NCBI RefSeq assembly: GCF_021869535.1
Contig: NW_026262712.1
Coordinates: 102,242,140-102,306,139, forward strand
DNA from: Mytilus californianus
Taxonomy: Eukaryota > Mollusca > Bivalvia > Mytilida > Mytilidae
Reading direction: 5' to 3'
Length of the DNA: 64,000 bases
Part shown: positions 1 to 13,000 of the stretch, piece by piece
Layout: the number at the start of each line of letters is the position of its first letter
Numbering within the stretch: position 1 is the first letter of the stretch
The notes under the pieces: model-generated
Database searches by the model: none
Seen by the model: the letters and a program-made list of their open reading frames with translations, nothing else
What the model was told of the DNA's origin: nothing
Made by a program: the position numbers and the translations under genes

Positions 1-269
1 AAGTATACGTGTATAAGCAGCAAATTGAATGTATTAGCTGGATCCAAACCCATTTCTAAGGTGGAACGGGATTTTACGGCACAAAATAAAATGGTAAGCA
101 AGTAGATTTAAGTTTGTCTTATTTTGTAGGAATAAAACTTTCACATTTTATGAAACAAAATATCGTATTTGCTCTGAAATATGCATGCATTTTAAAAAGA
201 AAAATATATAAAATTACTGTGGGATTTTAGTTGAAATATTACCTCTACCAATAAACACCCTAGAAAAAA

Positions 270-600
270 AATTAATACGCGAGACGCGCGTTTCATCTAC
301 ATAAGACTCATCAGTGACGCTCAGATCAAAATAGTTAGAAAGCCAAACACGTACAAAATTGAAGAGCATTGAGGACCCAAAATTTCAAAAAGTTATGCCC
401 AATACGGCTAAGGTATTCTATGCCTGGGTTAAGAAAATCCTTAGTATTTCGAATAATTCATACTTTTGCAAACAGTAAATTTATAAAAATGACCATATAA
501 TTGATATTCATGTCATCACCGAAGTACTGACTACTGACTGGGCTGGTGATACCCTCGGGGACAAAACGTCCCTGTCTTTATATTATCCATTTTTCCTGCT
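270..600 (+). repeat. mussel interspersed repeat (GACTCATCAGTGACGCTC family)
   Basis: GCGCGTTTCATCTACATAAG, ACTCATCAGTGACGCTCAGA and GAGGACCCAAAATT; a diverged copy lies at about 8440-8575 (AGGACTCATTTGTGACGCTC, GAAGACCCATAATTACG). Known to me as a frequent mussel sequence. Confidence 0.5.
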
Positions 601-3314
601 GCGCAAGAAGTGTTTTTATTTCACTATGTACAGAGAAAAGTTTTTGTTTTATGAGTAGTGTGATAGTATTGTAGGTATTCCAAAATCATTGTTTAATGCT
701 TTTTTTTTTGTTATTATTGTGTGCAATAAGTTTTTGAACTTTGCCAATATGTAATTTTATGTTGCTACTCCATTTCAAGCCGTGACAGGCAATTATGTTT
801 TCTAGACGGGGCGCAACCTTACCCTGTGGCTACGACAACGGTAAAAGTCAGGTAGTCTATCCTAATACTTCTAGTCAATCAATCGACGTTTTAACTTTGA
901 TGTCTAGTACTATCCTAAATGTAGGTTCTGTCGGTTATGATTGAGGTATACCTATCATAACCACTGATACCTACACAGTCTTTATGCCAGTTAGGCCCAT
1001 GATGTCAGAGCTATATCTACCTCCTGGGCACAATCCAATAATATATTTTTTAGGAATATTTAGACTTGTGCAGATGGACTACTCAGAACTTATGATGTTA
1101 AGTATCTTTTTTTTTTTATTAAAGTTTACTTGAAAAAGGTACAATTTTCAAAATCAAAATGAGAAGAGTACCAGTTAAGTCGTTTTCTTCCGTATACAAT
1201 AAAATATCATTAATTAATCTAGCATTTTCACAAATATATCTTCCAGGAATGAACCCTGTTTGACCATAATTTATTGAAAGGGATATAAACTACAATCGCT
1301 CTACAATACAGCTAGACCCAAGTTTATATTTTGTGTTTAAAAGACTTATAGGTCGCCAGTTTGTCATGTACTGTACTGGTTAATCTCCCTTTTGTATACA
1401 AGTGATTTTTCCCTTTTCAGCTCACCAGGCACGAAGAGCCCAATGTGAGCTTATGCCATCACTTGGCGTCCGTCGTCTGTCGTCGTCGTCGTCGTCGTTG
1501 TCTGTCTTCGTCTTTCGTCCAGAGATCTGCTATTTAATGGCATGTTAAAAATATGTGTTCATTATCTTCAGTATCTTCTTTGCAGAAAGTACATTTATCG
1601 CATTTTATATTTACTATTATAATATATGCATTACAATTGTTCACCTCCTATTTTGTTAATTTGTTCATAATCATTCTTGAGTTTTCCATTACTTAAGTAT
1701 TAATGTGTCAGCTACTCTTTGGAGCATGTCTCGTCCATATATCCTTTGTATAGTTATGAAGAGTAGCAGAAACTCTTGGGGGGGGGGGGGGGGGTCGTAA
1801 GTGGTCCATTGCTAGAAAAAAAGTCTATCCCTATCCACTTTACTCATTTTCTAGTGACATTTCAAATTTCCTGCGCTTCATCTCGGTTAGCCCCTAAATC
1901 AGGACCTGCCTATTGTGTTCATTGTAAATTTGTTCTCGTCCTGAACATGCTTGAACAATTTGTTATCAGACATGCATCAATCTACCAGTGATTCCACTAT
2001 ATTAGACGAATTTCATATACAGAATGTATTTTCAGCCTTGTATCACCATAACTGGTGATCCGATGGATAAAATCTGTTGTGGAGTTGTCACTGGTTCAGA
2101 CGTACTTATAATATGATTAGTTCTGTGACTGCATCCTATATTAATTTGTAAGATCCTCTACGATAGATGCTTCAGCTGATCTGTAAAAATTCCGTCTTCA
2201 TCCCTTATATATCATGTACTGTGTTACGACAGTAGATAAAAACTGACGAGGAAAGGTAACATTCGACCACCGAAAGATTTATCATTGTAAATCCTAGGTG
2301 GTCGAGTGGTCTAGCGCGTCGGTCATAGTGCAAGGCGATTTGGTGCCACGATGGTGTCTTCGACCTATACCAACATTTGATAAATATATATTTAACCAAG
2401 TATGCCTACTAAAAAAATACAATATGTGTTGTTATAACAATCATTAATTAATAACAGGAAAACTACTAACAGTAAGTATGTTTAAGCATTGAAATATTAC
2501 TATTTAAAAATAATTTGAAATCAAATTAATTTTGCAAAATGAAATTTAGAATATGTAACCATAAACCTCCAGTCGAATTTGGAAGATGGTACAATATAGA
2601 AAGGGAAAACAGAAAGTAATTTATGTAATCTAGATATTGGAGATTAATTTATTATCAATTATTAATATTTTAAAGATGAGAGAAAAAAATGTATAAATCG
2701 AAATTTTAATAGAAGGCCAAATATTATACTATTTCCTGAAATTATATCGTCTAAAAATAGGACAGATCTCATAAATTTATTTAAGTTTATACGAATTATA
2801 AACAAGCGAATAAATTATTTTTGTTTTTGTTGTTGTTGTATATATTGTATATTCATGTTTATGTATTTAATGTATTGTATTACATGTCTTCTCTGTACCT
2901 ATGTATTTGGTGATGAGAATAAAGATATATATGTCGCTAATGTGTAATTTGGAAATTAACCGTTCATAAATCAGTACGGCAAATGCATGGTTAAATTTCA
3001 GTTTGTTTTGCAAATAGACTAGGCATCCAGAATCTAATCAACAGTGTGTACCAGTTCAGAGTTAAATCAAGACTAGACTTGTGAACTCTATCTTATTCTC
3101 TATCTGTAGCTTTCAATAATGAACATTCAACATAGATATTTTACATGAGTCAGTATTTATGAAAAAAAGTCAAATATCAAAAATACTGACCTATGTTGTT
3201 CAATACAACTATAGCCATGATAGTCAGTATTTCAATGTCTTTGAAGGAATCTATTTAAAATATCATTAAATATTTTATATTATTTATGAGAATGACACTG
3301 GTATATATATATAT
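601..3314. other. intergenic, nothing recognised
   Basis: AT-rich DNA with a GTC trinucleotide run (about 1470-1500) and a 16-base G tract near 1780. Open frames are short and carry no domain. Confidence 0.4.
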
Positions 3315-4734
3315 GTAACACTCCCAAACGTGTCCATCCCCCCAAACGTGTCCGATTCCCCTATATAATAATAATAATAATAATAAATTCTTTATTTAAA
3401 GAGGGTAACTCAATTAGAAGTAGTCTAATTTTCATTGAGGCCCTCAAACAAAATACATGTATACAGTAAACATTCATACATTCATACATTAAAATACAAT
3501 ATATATATTACTAGTATATATACACAATTCAATCATTCAAACATACAAATGGCAATAAATGGCAATAATTGGTAAAGTTTGATTAAATTTTCTTATTCTT
3601 ACAATAAAAGAAAGAAAACAAATTATTCGACTTGCATAGAATTTTCAAGAGAATGATTATAACAATGTTTCTTAAATAATTCCACATAAACGTGTCCGAT
3701 TCCCCCAAACGTATCTATTCCGCCCAAACATGTCCTCAAAATCCCAAATCGCCCTAACGTGTCCGATTTCGAATCCACCAAACGTGTCCGATATTTGTTA
3801 TTCGCCAAAACGTGTCCAATTCAAATCGCCTTAACGTCTCAAAACTTTTAGCGCTATTATGTCTTCAGGTACTTAACGATCATGAATTATAAGGTTGGTA
3901 TCAGGGATGCTAATGATACATGCAAATTTATTCCCCTTGTTCATGTCTATTTAGTGATACTCGAACCAAAAATATTTTAAAACTAAAAACTTAATACCAG
4001 TACATACTTTGAAGAGCTGATAATAAATGTGCATCATCTTTTTAACTATCACATTTAGTTAAATTAATTGTGAAAGAGGTAATAATCGACTGACACAAAT
4101 AATGGATCAACTGATTGCAAATATTTCATGCATATTTAAGACGAGAACATATTTACAATAAATACAATATGTTGATCTATCTCTCCCTACACAAGGCTTC
4201 GGATTTAACATACCCATTCTGACCTTACGTGGCTGCATACTTTACACCCCGCACAGTAGAACGGACGCCCCACTTTGGCAAGGGTTTTACTGTCGGTCGG
4301 AAGAAGACCTAAGTGACCATATTTCTATTCTCTAGTCTTACTTGGGGATAGGACAATAGATGAAAGAGTAAAAGGAGTATACGTCATTGAAAGAGCAATA
4401 ACCAAATTTGTTATTGAACAACATTATATATTTAATATTGGTGGACATGTTATTGCAATTAAAGGCAAACAATTAACTTATAATAACTAAATGGGCATTT
4501 AAAAACATGAACAAGATTGAGCGTTCACATAAAGGAGACGTTTAGGCTTTATATGGACACGTTTGGGCGTTCTTAAAAAAATGGACACAATAGGGCGTTC
4601 TTAAAAAGGACACGTTTTGGCGCCCTTTAGCACCTATACATGTTTTGCAGTTCGGTGACGTTATGTGGACACGTTTGGGAGAATCAGACACGTTTGGGGG
4701 GATGGACACGTTTCTGAGTGTTACTTATATAATA
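3315..4734. mobile_element. 1.4-kb inverted-repeat element with AACGTGTCC motifs
   Basis: GTAACACTCCCAAACGTGTCC at the left pairs with GGACACGTTTCTGAGTGTTAC at the right; the next AACGTGTC-containing stretch also matches inverted. The motif AACGTGTCC or close forms recurs about eight times on the left side and GGACACGTT several times on the right. A separate insertion with an ATA microsatellite and AAATTCTTTATTTAAAGAGG lies at 3365-3640. No coding frame; target duplication unclear in the AT-rich flank. Confidence 0.75.
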
Positions 4735-5170
4735 TGAATAATAAAATTAAAGACATCCTAATTTCCATTGTTTTATTATGTATTAATTTTATATAAATTC
4801 CTAAGGAAATAGAGATTCTCAACACCTACAATGGTACCTACAAGTCTAGTAATATATATGTTGTTTGTATTATATAATGAATGCTCACGTTCAATTTGTA
4901 TTGTTATATATATGGTACTGTGGAGAAGACTTTATACGTATGTTTTACTTGTGTCTGAAAATACGAACAATTATGATTTTTATTAAGACTTAAATGTAAT
5001 ATTATTTTTTAATTGAAAGTATGTAATGATAAAGTTGAGATTCAAGATACATAATTATATATACATATATAAATATATATATTATGTTGGTATTTAATCA
5101 TTACGGTAATTCGTGTATCTCCAGAAACAAATAAGTGGATCAAGTTCGAAAAGCTTTATTCAGTTCTTAA

Positions 5171-5351
5171 ACACCTTATCGCTATTTGGAAATCTGTCCC
5201 TCTTGACCCGAGAATCTGTCCCGCTTGAACTTTGACGTCATACAACAATCACTTTTCCATTGTGGCGTCAGATATTTTTTTATTATGACGTCAAAACTTT
5301 ACGGGAACTTTTGTGATGTCCAGTAATGGCGGACAAATAGCGATAAGGTGT
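5171..5351. mobile_element. 181-bp MITE
   Basis: ACACCTTATCGCTATTTG and its perfect complement CAAATAGCGATAAGGTGT form 18-bp terminal inverted repeats. Internally AATCTGTCCC is duplicated and TGACGTCA occurs in inverted copies. Confidence 0.8.
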
Positions 5352-5395
5352 ATTAGAGTATAAAAAAACTAGTAAAACATTCCTTTTACATTTGC

Positions 5396-5660
5396 AGATA
5401 AACTGTCGGATCTGGTAGAACCTATTTTGATGTACTCATCAGAAATTTGGGATTTAAAAGAAGATGAATATTGAGAAGAAGCATTTATATATATTTTTGC
5501 AAGAAATTCTGTCATGTACAAGGAATCTTTATTTAAACTTTCTGAATCTCAATGGACTCAGTTCACATAAAAATTGTTTTCCAATATCGAAAAGTCATCA
5601 CGGGAGAAATATCATTCCAAATCTGAGACCAACTTCTGTATTAACCCGACATACTTAAAC
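5396..5660 (+). pseudogene. LINE reverse-transcriptase C-terminal remnant
   Basis: The frame LSDLVEPILMYSSEIWDLKE, then after a stop or frame change EKKHLYIFLQEILSCTRNL, resembles the LxxPILLYGSEIW...HLKFxKxIL region near the end of CR1/Jockey-type reverse transcriptases. Broken and short. Confidence 0.5.
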
Positions 5661-6892
5661 TTAGATTGTTAGAAAATTTAATTTACGTTATATTTGTAAA
5701 ATTGCACTTGTAACACAATTTCTCCAATCGAGACTTAAGATGGATTAAAATTCCGGAAAAGAAAAAAAAATGGCCAGCTTTGTAGGACTTGCCTTGGGAT
5801 GCTATATGAATATCACAAACAAAAATAATTGCAAAACCAAACCTTCAACCATTAAAACGATTGGCCAGGTTTCGTAAATATATAATGCCTTAATATGCAC
5901 GACACTGTATCTTTAAGAACCGGTGGCGCCTGTTTTGCAATTCAAAGTGTTAATTGGTGCATCACTCACTTAGATTTATTGTTAAAGCTTGATTCCAGAA
6001 TTTTATTCATCCAGAATCTGACATATATACAGACAGCGTTTAATCGTTATCGCCTATGTTGAGCTTTAGATGGCTTCAAATATTTTGAATCAAAGTACAG
6101 TCCATTCAAACGTTTCATATATGCACAGACTACTCGTACTTGATACATACGACACAATTTCGAATATATTAAAATATTTATTAAGCACGGGGAAAATTTT
6201 TTTAATGAACTTATTTTGAGATAAATTTGGAGTGACTCTTAAGAAAATTGACATGTTTTATGGTAAATTATAATATTATTCCCGAGATAACAGTGACGCG
6301 CGCATCGGATGCGCCCCAGTTGAATTTGTCTCTGTTGATAAGCTTGTTCATATATAGTTCATATAATTTCAAAAGCGAATGTCTCGTTAAATTGAATAAT
6401 ATATTAGAGCAACATAACGCCCTAATTAGTATTTAGATTAAAAAAATGAAAAATACCCTAAATTACATTGACTGTAAGTTTTTTTTTTTTTTTATTCTTT
6501 TAATAAATAGCATAAACACCATTTAACGCTTTTTATATTAATTAGTGACATTTGATTTTTGAAACAGTTAAACGCCGATATGTATTGATTCGTTTCAATA
6601 AATACAAACAATTCATAAGTATCCATCCGGTTATATTTTGTTTTCACTCTAAAGAGCCGATATGTATTAAAATGTATTTCATTGTGTCATTGAAAACAAA
6701 CAATCATGCAACACATATTATTTTCAAATATTCAATATATTCAGCACTAACAAGTGTTTTGGTTAAAAAATATCTTAATGATTAGTAGGCCTTTAAAAAC
6801 ATATTAACATGTACAGTAAGTATGCTATTGCAAACAGAAAAAATATTTATATAAACATTCATCGATTGTTTTCTATCTTCTATAGGGGCATA

Positions 6893-7771
6893 CGAAAGGG
6901 CGTAATGCGTTTCCGCTAATTTTTCAAACTTCCAAAACTACGTTTCCGGAAACTTAAAGTATACGTTTCCAGAATTTGTATTTATTACTTTTCCGGAAAT
7001 TTATCTGGTAGTAAATTATAAGTATCTGAATATATGTAAGATAAATTATTCTTTTTATATTTTTATACAAAATCTTTTAATACATCGTAATTTAAGCGGT
7101 TCTACTACTTAAAGGTTTCCTGGCTCCAACAATTTTTTTGACCGAGCAGTAATTAATTTTCCTTGCATTGCATCAATTATCTTTTTCAGTTTACCAATCC
7201 CAAGAACCATTAGCACCCAAATCAAATTTCAATTTATGTAATACAGAATAATGGCAACACAGATACCAAAAATAGAGAAAATGGATCAAATTTATAAAGA
7301 AACAAGGATGTGTCCATAGTACACGGATGCCCAAATCGCACTTTTATTTTCTATGTTCAGTGGACCTTGAAATTTTAGTTAAAATTCTAATTTGGCATTA
7401 AATTAAAAAGATCATATTACAAAGAACATGTGTACTAAGTTTCACGTCGATTGTACATCAACTTCATCAAAAACTACCTTGACCAAAAACTTAAACATGA
7501 ACCGAGATAGACGGACGGACGCAAACGTCAGACCAAAAAAACATAAATATTTAACTCATTTTTATTTAGAGTTTGCTTTCGTTCAACAGGTATTCCTTAA
7601 TTATTTTCTCTGAAAAGTAATAATTTATTTTTTTCCGGAATCGTTACTATTTTCCTGGAAAAGTAAGGTATTTATTTCCGGAAAAGTATACTTTTTTTCG
7701 CGGAAACGTCATCTTTTTTCCCCGGAAAAGTAATGCCAATTTTGCGGAAAAGTAAAACGCCGATACGAACG
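6893..7771. repeat. repeat cluster with TTTCCGGAAA motifs flanking a mussel repeat
   Basis: Motifs such as GTTTCCGGAAA and CTTTTCCGGAAA occur in 6920-7000 and again in 7630-7755. Outer GGGCGT...TTTCCGC and GCGGAAAAG...ACGCC are roughly inverted, suggesting element ends. Between them 7290-7545 is a repeat I know from mussels (TGTCCATAGTACACGGATGC, AACATGTGTACTAAGTTTCA, GACGGACGGACGC). Confidence 0.55.
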
Positions 7772-8059
7772 GCAGTTATCAAATAAAGGTAGGCAATATC
7801 GTGGTCAAAGGCGTCAACATAACACACAGAAAGTCAACGGTTAAAAAATATAATAATATAGAGGAAAACAAACACACAGAAAACGAAACAAAATGTGACA
7901 TGAATCTTATGAAGAACTAGGGTGAGCGGGTGCTCTGGTAAAGTTATCAGTTCCTGCTCCATAAACGTCATCATCCATATTACTCCTTCTTAGATATGTT
8001 GACGTATGAGAATTATGCATCTTCTAAAGTATTGCCCAACATATGTTGTGATGTTATAC

Positions 8060-8410
8060 TATTGTTTTAGATAAGGTTGAAGGTTTGGTACCATTAAAAC
8101 GTTTAAACCCGCTGCAATTGTTCGCATCTGTCCTAAGTCAGGAATCTGATGTTCAGTAGTTGTCGTTTGTTGATGTGGTTCATAAGTGTTTCTCGTTTCT
8201 CGTTTGTTTTTTTTTTATATAGATTAGACCGTTGGTTTTCCCGTTTGAATGGTTTTACACTAGTCTTTTTTGGAGCCCTTTATAGCTTGCTGTTCGGTGC
8301 GAGCCCAGGCTCCGTGTTGAAGACCGTACTTTGACCTATAATGGAGATTAATAAATTGTGACTTGGATGGAGAGTTGTCTCATTAGCACTCATACCACAT
8401 CTTCTTATAT
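8060..8410 (+). repeat. mussel interspersed repeat, second copy at 41010
   Basis: CCTAAGTCAGGAATCTGATG, GTTCATAAGTGTTTCTCG, GAGCCCTTTATAGC, GTGACTTGGATGGAGAGTTG and CACTCATACCACATCTTCTT. Pseudo-open frame 8149-8334 is part of it and not a gene. Confidence 0.7.
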
Positions 8411-8439
8411 CTATTTCGGAAAATGCTTACCTTTCGTCC

Positions 8440-8575
8440 AAACATTTATTGAACAGTGAAAGGACTCATTTGTGACGCTCGAATATAAAAATGTTAAAAA
8501 GGTCAAATAAAGATCGGAGTTGGAGAGAATTGAAGACCCATAATTACGAAAGGGTTTGGCAAATACAACTTAGAT
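8440..8575 (+). repeat. diverged copy of the 270-600 repeat
   Basis: AACAGTGAAAGGACTCATTT, GTGACGCTCG and AATTGAAGACCCATAATTAC align in order with 290-400. It ends about 470 bp upstream of the ankyrin/SOCS start codon. Confidence 0.5.
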
Positions 8576-9041
8576 TTTTCAAAATGTACGTCAATGTGTT
8601 GTTTTATACAACAAGTAAATCAGCGAAGCATTAATGATGATTCAAAATATTTTCCCCCATAACCTAAACACATTAATATCCATTACCTACACATGCATGG
8701 TATATTTGTCAATGAACGTTTGGTATACAGTAATCAAGTATTACTTACACACGTTACAGTATGACATACTAAGTTACAAATTGCTTTGTAAAATAGTTCC
8801 GGATTGAATATTCTGGCCTTAAATCAATATACCGAGACATTATTGTTTAAACAACGGTACAAATATTGTTATAATGCAGTATTTATCCAATTCAATAAAT
8901 ATTTTAAAAAGTGCACCCTTTCTTTTGTTATCCAGTATATCGTGAAATTTGAACGGATCAAATCTCTCTGTAAACCTAAGCAGAATATGTTATATCAGTC
9001 GAGAAACCTGCGCAGAAATTTAGATTGAGATTGTTTTCAAA

Positions 9042-10041
9042 ATGGACGACGTCGATTCATTTGAAAGAGAGTTACACAAAGCAGTAAATTCAAAAAGAAT
9101 TGAAACTCTTCTATCATTATGTGACAATCCAACAAAGAAGACTGTTGTTTTAGAATTCAAAGGATCTTATGATAAAAAAGAATTAATTCATTATGCTGCA
9201 GAATTTGGATCTGTTGATCTATTAATAATGTTGGTAGGTTTAGGTGCCAATGTACAGAAAACAACAGGTTCTGGCAAGAACACTTTACATATTGCATGTG
9301 AAAAAGGTAATGAGAAAATGGTTGATTATTTACTGCAAACCGTTAGTGACAGTTCATTCAAATCAGCATTTACAATGGACTTTGACAAAAAAGTTTACAA
9401 AAATTCATTTTACTATGCGGCTATATCTGGTAATAGCAATATTATTAATTGTTTAAAAAAAAATGGGGGTTTAGATATAGACGAGGTTTTACCAAATAAA
9501 AGTACAGCTTTATTTACACTTGTAAAGAAGAACCAATTTGAAGCAGCACACATATTGTGTCAATGTGGAGCAGACGTAAATCTTGGATTTCATGGACGAC
9601 ATCTTCGACCCATTCATTTTTCAGCCGAGAGAGAAACCCACACAGAAATGATAAAACTTCTGCTTAAATATGGAGCCAATGTGAATGAACACTGGGGAGA
9701 TCCACCTTATGGTCACCAGCCTCTATTTTTTGCTCTTAAACACAAGCTTAAAGAAAATGCAAAAATCCTATTGGAAAAGGGTGCTAATGTTTCATTTAAA
9801 GGTCGAATTACCAAAATTGGTTGGATAGATTGTTTCTGCTTGGCTGCAATGAACTGTCCATCTTTAATACCCGACTTTCTGAATCATGGAGCAAACCCAG
9901 ACACTGAGAACGACGGCAATTCAGTTTTGATGATTGCATTTGAGAACCATGCCAAGAGAAATGACCTTATAGCTTTGATAAAGGCTGGCGCAAGAAAAGG
10001 AAGAGATGGTAAAACTGCAATACAGTGCTGCAAATCTTACA
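9042..10041 (+). CDS. exon 1: N-terminal ankyrin block
   Basis: This is the largest exon (1,000 nt, residues 1-333 plus one base). It holds about eight ankyrin repeats, seen as HYAAEFGSVDLL, NTLHIACEKGN, GADVNLG, PIHFSAER, LLKYGANVN, LLEKGANVS and LNHGANPDTEN. The donor A|GTAAGT lies at 10042 and leaves phase 1. It is the only exon holding a long run of repeats; all later exons carry about two or three. That suggests an ancestral intronless block followed by added cassettes. No clear TATA box or promoter motif was found upstream. Confidence 0.9.
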
Positions 10042-13000
10042 GTAAGTAAAATGTATTATATCACAAATCATATTTGCTGAATTAAATTATTACTTCTAGT
10101 TAGTCTATTTTTATTCGTACTGTCATCTGATGAAGTCTCGCAGTGATTTAGATGGACAGTTTTCTCTGCTTGCAATAAGTCTCTGTTCTACTTGCATAGA
10201 TTTGTACTATTCTACTATTTCATAGTGGAGCAGAAATCCCTTATATCCTTCTAAAAAAACCTAGATTTGTGTATTGTTTTATGTTTGGATGCTTATTTAC
10301 AACTTGCTACCCCTAAGTTTCAAGAAAGTGCGGATGTAAGACTATGGATTTGTCAGTCATAATGCTCAAACTTGTTCATTTTATTGCACCTTTAGCACAG
10401 TAATCACTGAGTTCGTTTACAGTAGTTGCTTTTGTTCTTTTTCCCGTAATCATTTTTCAATGTTACACCCAGATGTTGTTACGTGCTACAGATTTTCACT
10501 GAACAAAACTATGCTTTGGATATTTGTAGTCTAATATCTTTGTTGTTTATTTGCATCAAGCTGTGAAAAGAAAGTCATGTTAATCATGTATAAGTTACAA
10601 ACACATTGTTGTTGGGAAAAATGTAAACCTAACCTAAAAATTTAATTTAAATTTTGAAGTAATATAGTCGAGGCTATAACATTATGTACAACATTGCGTC
10701 TAAAATCGGTATATTATTTATCGTTTTTGTAACGCTGAAATTAAATCTGACATTATATTCAGATAAAAGAGGGCATTTTCTTTCTTATAGTCGACAAAGC
10801 TTTTGTATTCATACACTAGAATATATGTATAAATGCGTTGATAAGATACTATGTTATAGAATGTATAATAATCACGCAACATTTTCCTCAGTTTCATGTC
10901 CATTCGAAACTACGTTTATCTCAACTTACTGTATTTACTTCTAATATTAAAAGAAACATAATATATAGATAAATGTTGTAAATTGTGTTTCGTATGATTT
11001 CCCTGCATTTTGACGTAATAACGCAGGTAACGTTCCTGTTTACTTTATTCTAATTCATTGTGCATACAAGTCTATTAATTCCGTTTAACTTAAAACACAG
11101 TTCGGTTTATGTGCTAACACGCTGGAGGGTTATTCATGATACCTAGATGGGAAGAAGTAAGCATACAATTTGAAACAGTCAGTAATGGAGTAGGTCATCC
11201 AGAAATCATTTTTCAAATTATTTTATTCCCCAACGTACTCAAAATGGAAAATCATTAAGGAGGATAAAACATAACAGTTTGGATACTTCTTTTAGGGTAA
11301 AGAATAGATTGTCATTTATATAAATACATCTTTTAATTAGTTTACTACTGATATTTGATGTTAGATACAACTGGATACTTCTGTTTTAAACTCTAGTTGA
11401 CGAATAAAACAGAAACAAAATTGAGCTAAACTCTATATCAGATATTATGATACGTGTAAATTACGGTTACAAAACGTATGACAGCATCGATATGAAAACT
11501 CAAATTTATTTTACAAAATATACACAATATACTTAAAATGTTTAGTAAACCAATTGAAAATGAAGGAAACGATCATTACTTGTCTAAAATCGAATTCGAA
11601 GATAGGTCAACGATAATAAAAAAAATGTTATTTATAATCTCATTTCAGATCAGCTATATTTATTCATACAGGCTGGTATTTCCGTGGATGAAATTGAGTC
11701 AAGACATGGCGTATCAACTTTAGACAAACTTTTAAGAACAAAGTTTCCGTGTTCTCAACAAGTCAAAATTCAAAACGAGGTTTTAAAGTTACTTTCGGTT
11801 GGTGCAAGTTCTAATCTGGCTCAAGAGGGAGAAGATTCGCCTTTGATTTTAGCGATTAAACTCAATTTGTTTGAAGTTGCAGACAAATTAATTGAAGCAG
11901 GTGCAAATGTGAACCATGTGGGAGAGAACGAGACCAATTCTGCTCGCTCATGTTGTGTTTCGGGTCCGTATATTTTCTTTTCTGTTTGTAGATATGCACT
12001 GGTCAATATTTTACGAAAAGCACACACAAAAATGTTGAATCAGGCGTCTTAAATTAGATTGTGTAGCTCTTTTTTATTTAATATTTTACCTTCATACAGT
12101 AAATTTGTGGGCACACATTTAAAGCAAATGAGACATGAAATTTATGATAGAGATTTTGAAATATATAAGTTAAATAGTAGTTTTTTTTCTTCAAGTTCTT
12201 GTGTCCAATTACATAGATGTGCATTGATAATTGATAAAAAGAAATGATATAAGCACGCCTTTATGCTTTACTTATCTACATGAACATTTCTAAACAGTTG
12301 TTTTTCTTATCTCTTGAGCGGACATCGGGTGTGACGTAACAAGACGTTGAATTCGTATACTAATTTATCTATTCTTACCATTTCATGAAGGACAGGAGTA
12401 ACACGTGATAAACTTACCTTTCCATTTTCTGTCTTTATCAAGAAAAATACATGTTACTCAACAATTACATTGTGTCGTCTTTTGGGGAGTTTTACACCTT
12501 TGGTTTTTAAGAAATTCGCATTTGACGTGTTTTAAGAGTAAAACATTATAAAAATGAAAGAAAAACGTATAGCGAGTAAACGCTAATAATTCATATGGTA
12601 ATAATGTATAAATATATGTAGTACATACATGATTGCCAATGATATAACAGTCCAAATGAGTCCAATTAACGCAGATTCAATTAAGTAATTATATTAAGAT
12701 TCTTTAAGATTGCTCAAACCCATGCCAGATAAACAGCTACAATTCAAACGGAAAAAACAACGTCCTGGGGCCGTGTCATCGAAAGTGTCCTAAGATTTGT
12801 CTTAAGATATATCTTAGGACAAATTATAGGACAGTCTTAGGACTGTCTTATGATATATCTCAGACTGTACATCGAAGGTATCCTACGATAATCTTAGCTG
12901 CTCAATTCAGTAGCAATATAACTAAAAAGTCTTATTTTACTAGAAATTACGATGATCTGAATTGTAAATCTATAAATGTCGTCTACGGATTAGAGGGTAA

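Noticed and set aside
1776-1991. 71-codon frame starting at a poly-G tract
   Set aside because: It begins with glycines from a G homopolymer and has no domain.
8149-8334. 61-codon frame
   Set aside because: It falls within a dispersed mussel repeat that also occurs, without this frame, at 41010-41318.
10684-10944. 86-codon frame in intron 1
   Set aside because: No domain, overlaps a minus-strand frame, and is not needed to join exons 1 and 2, which already meet in phase.
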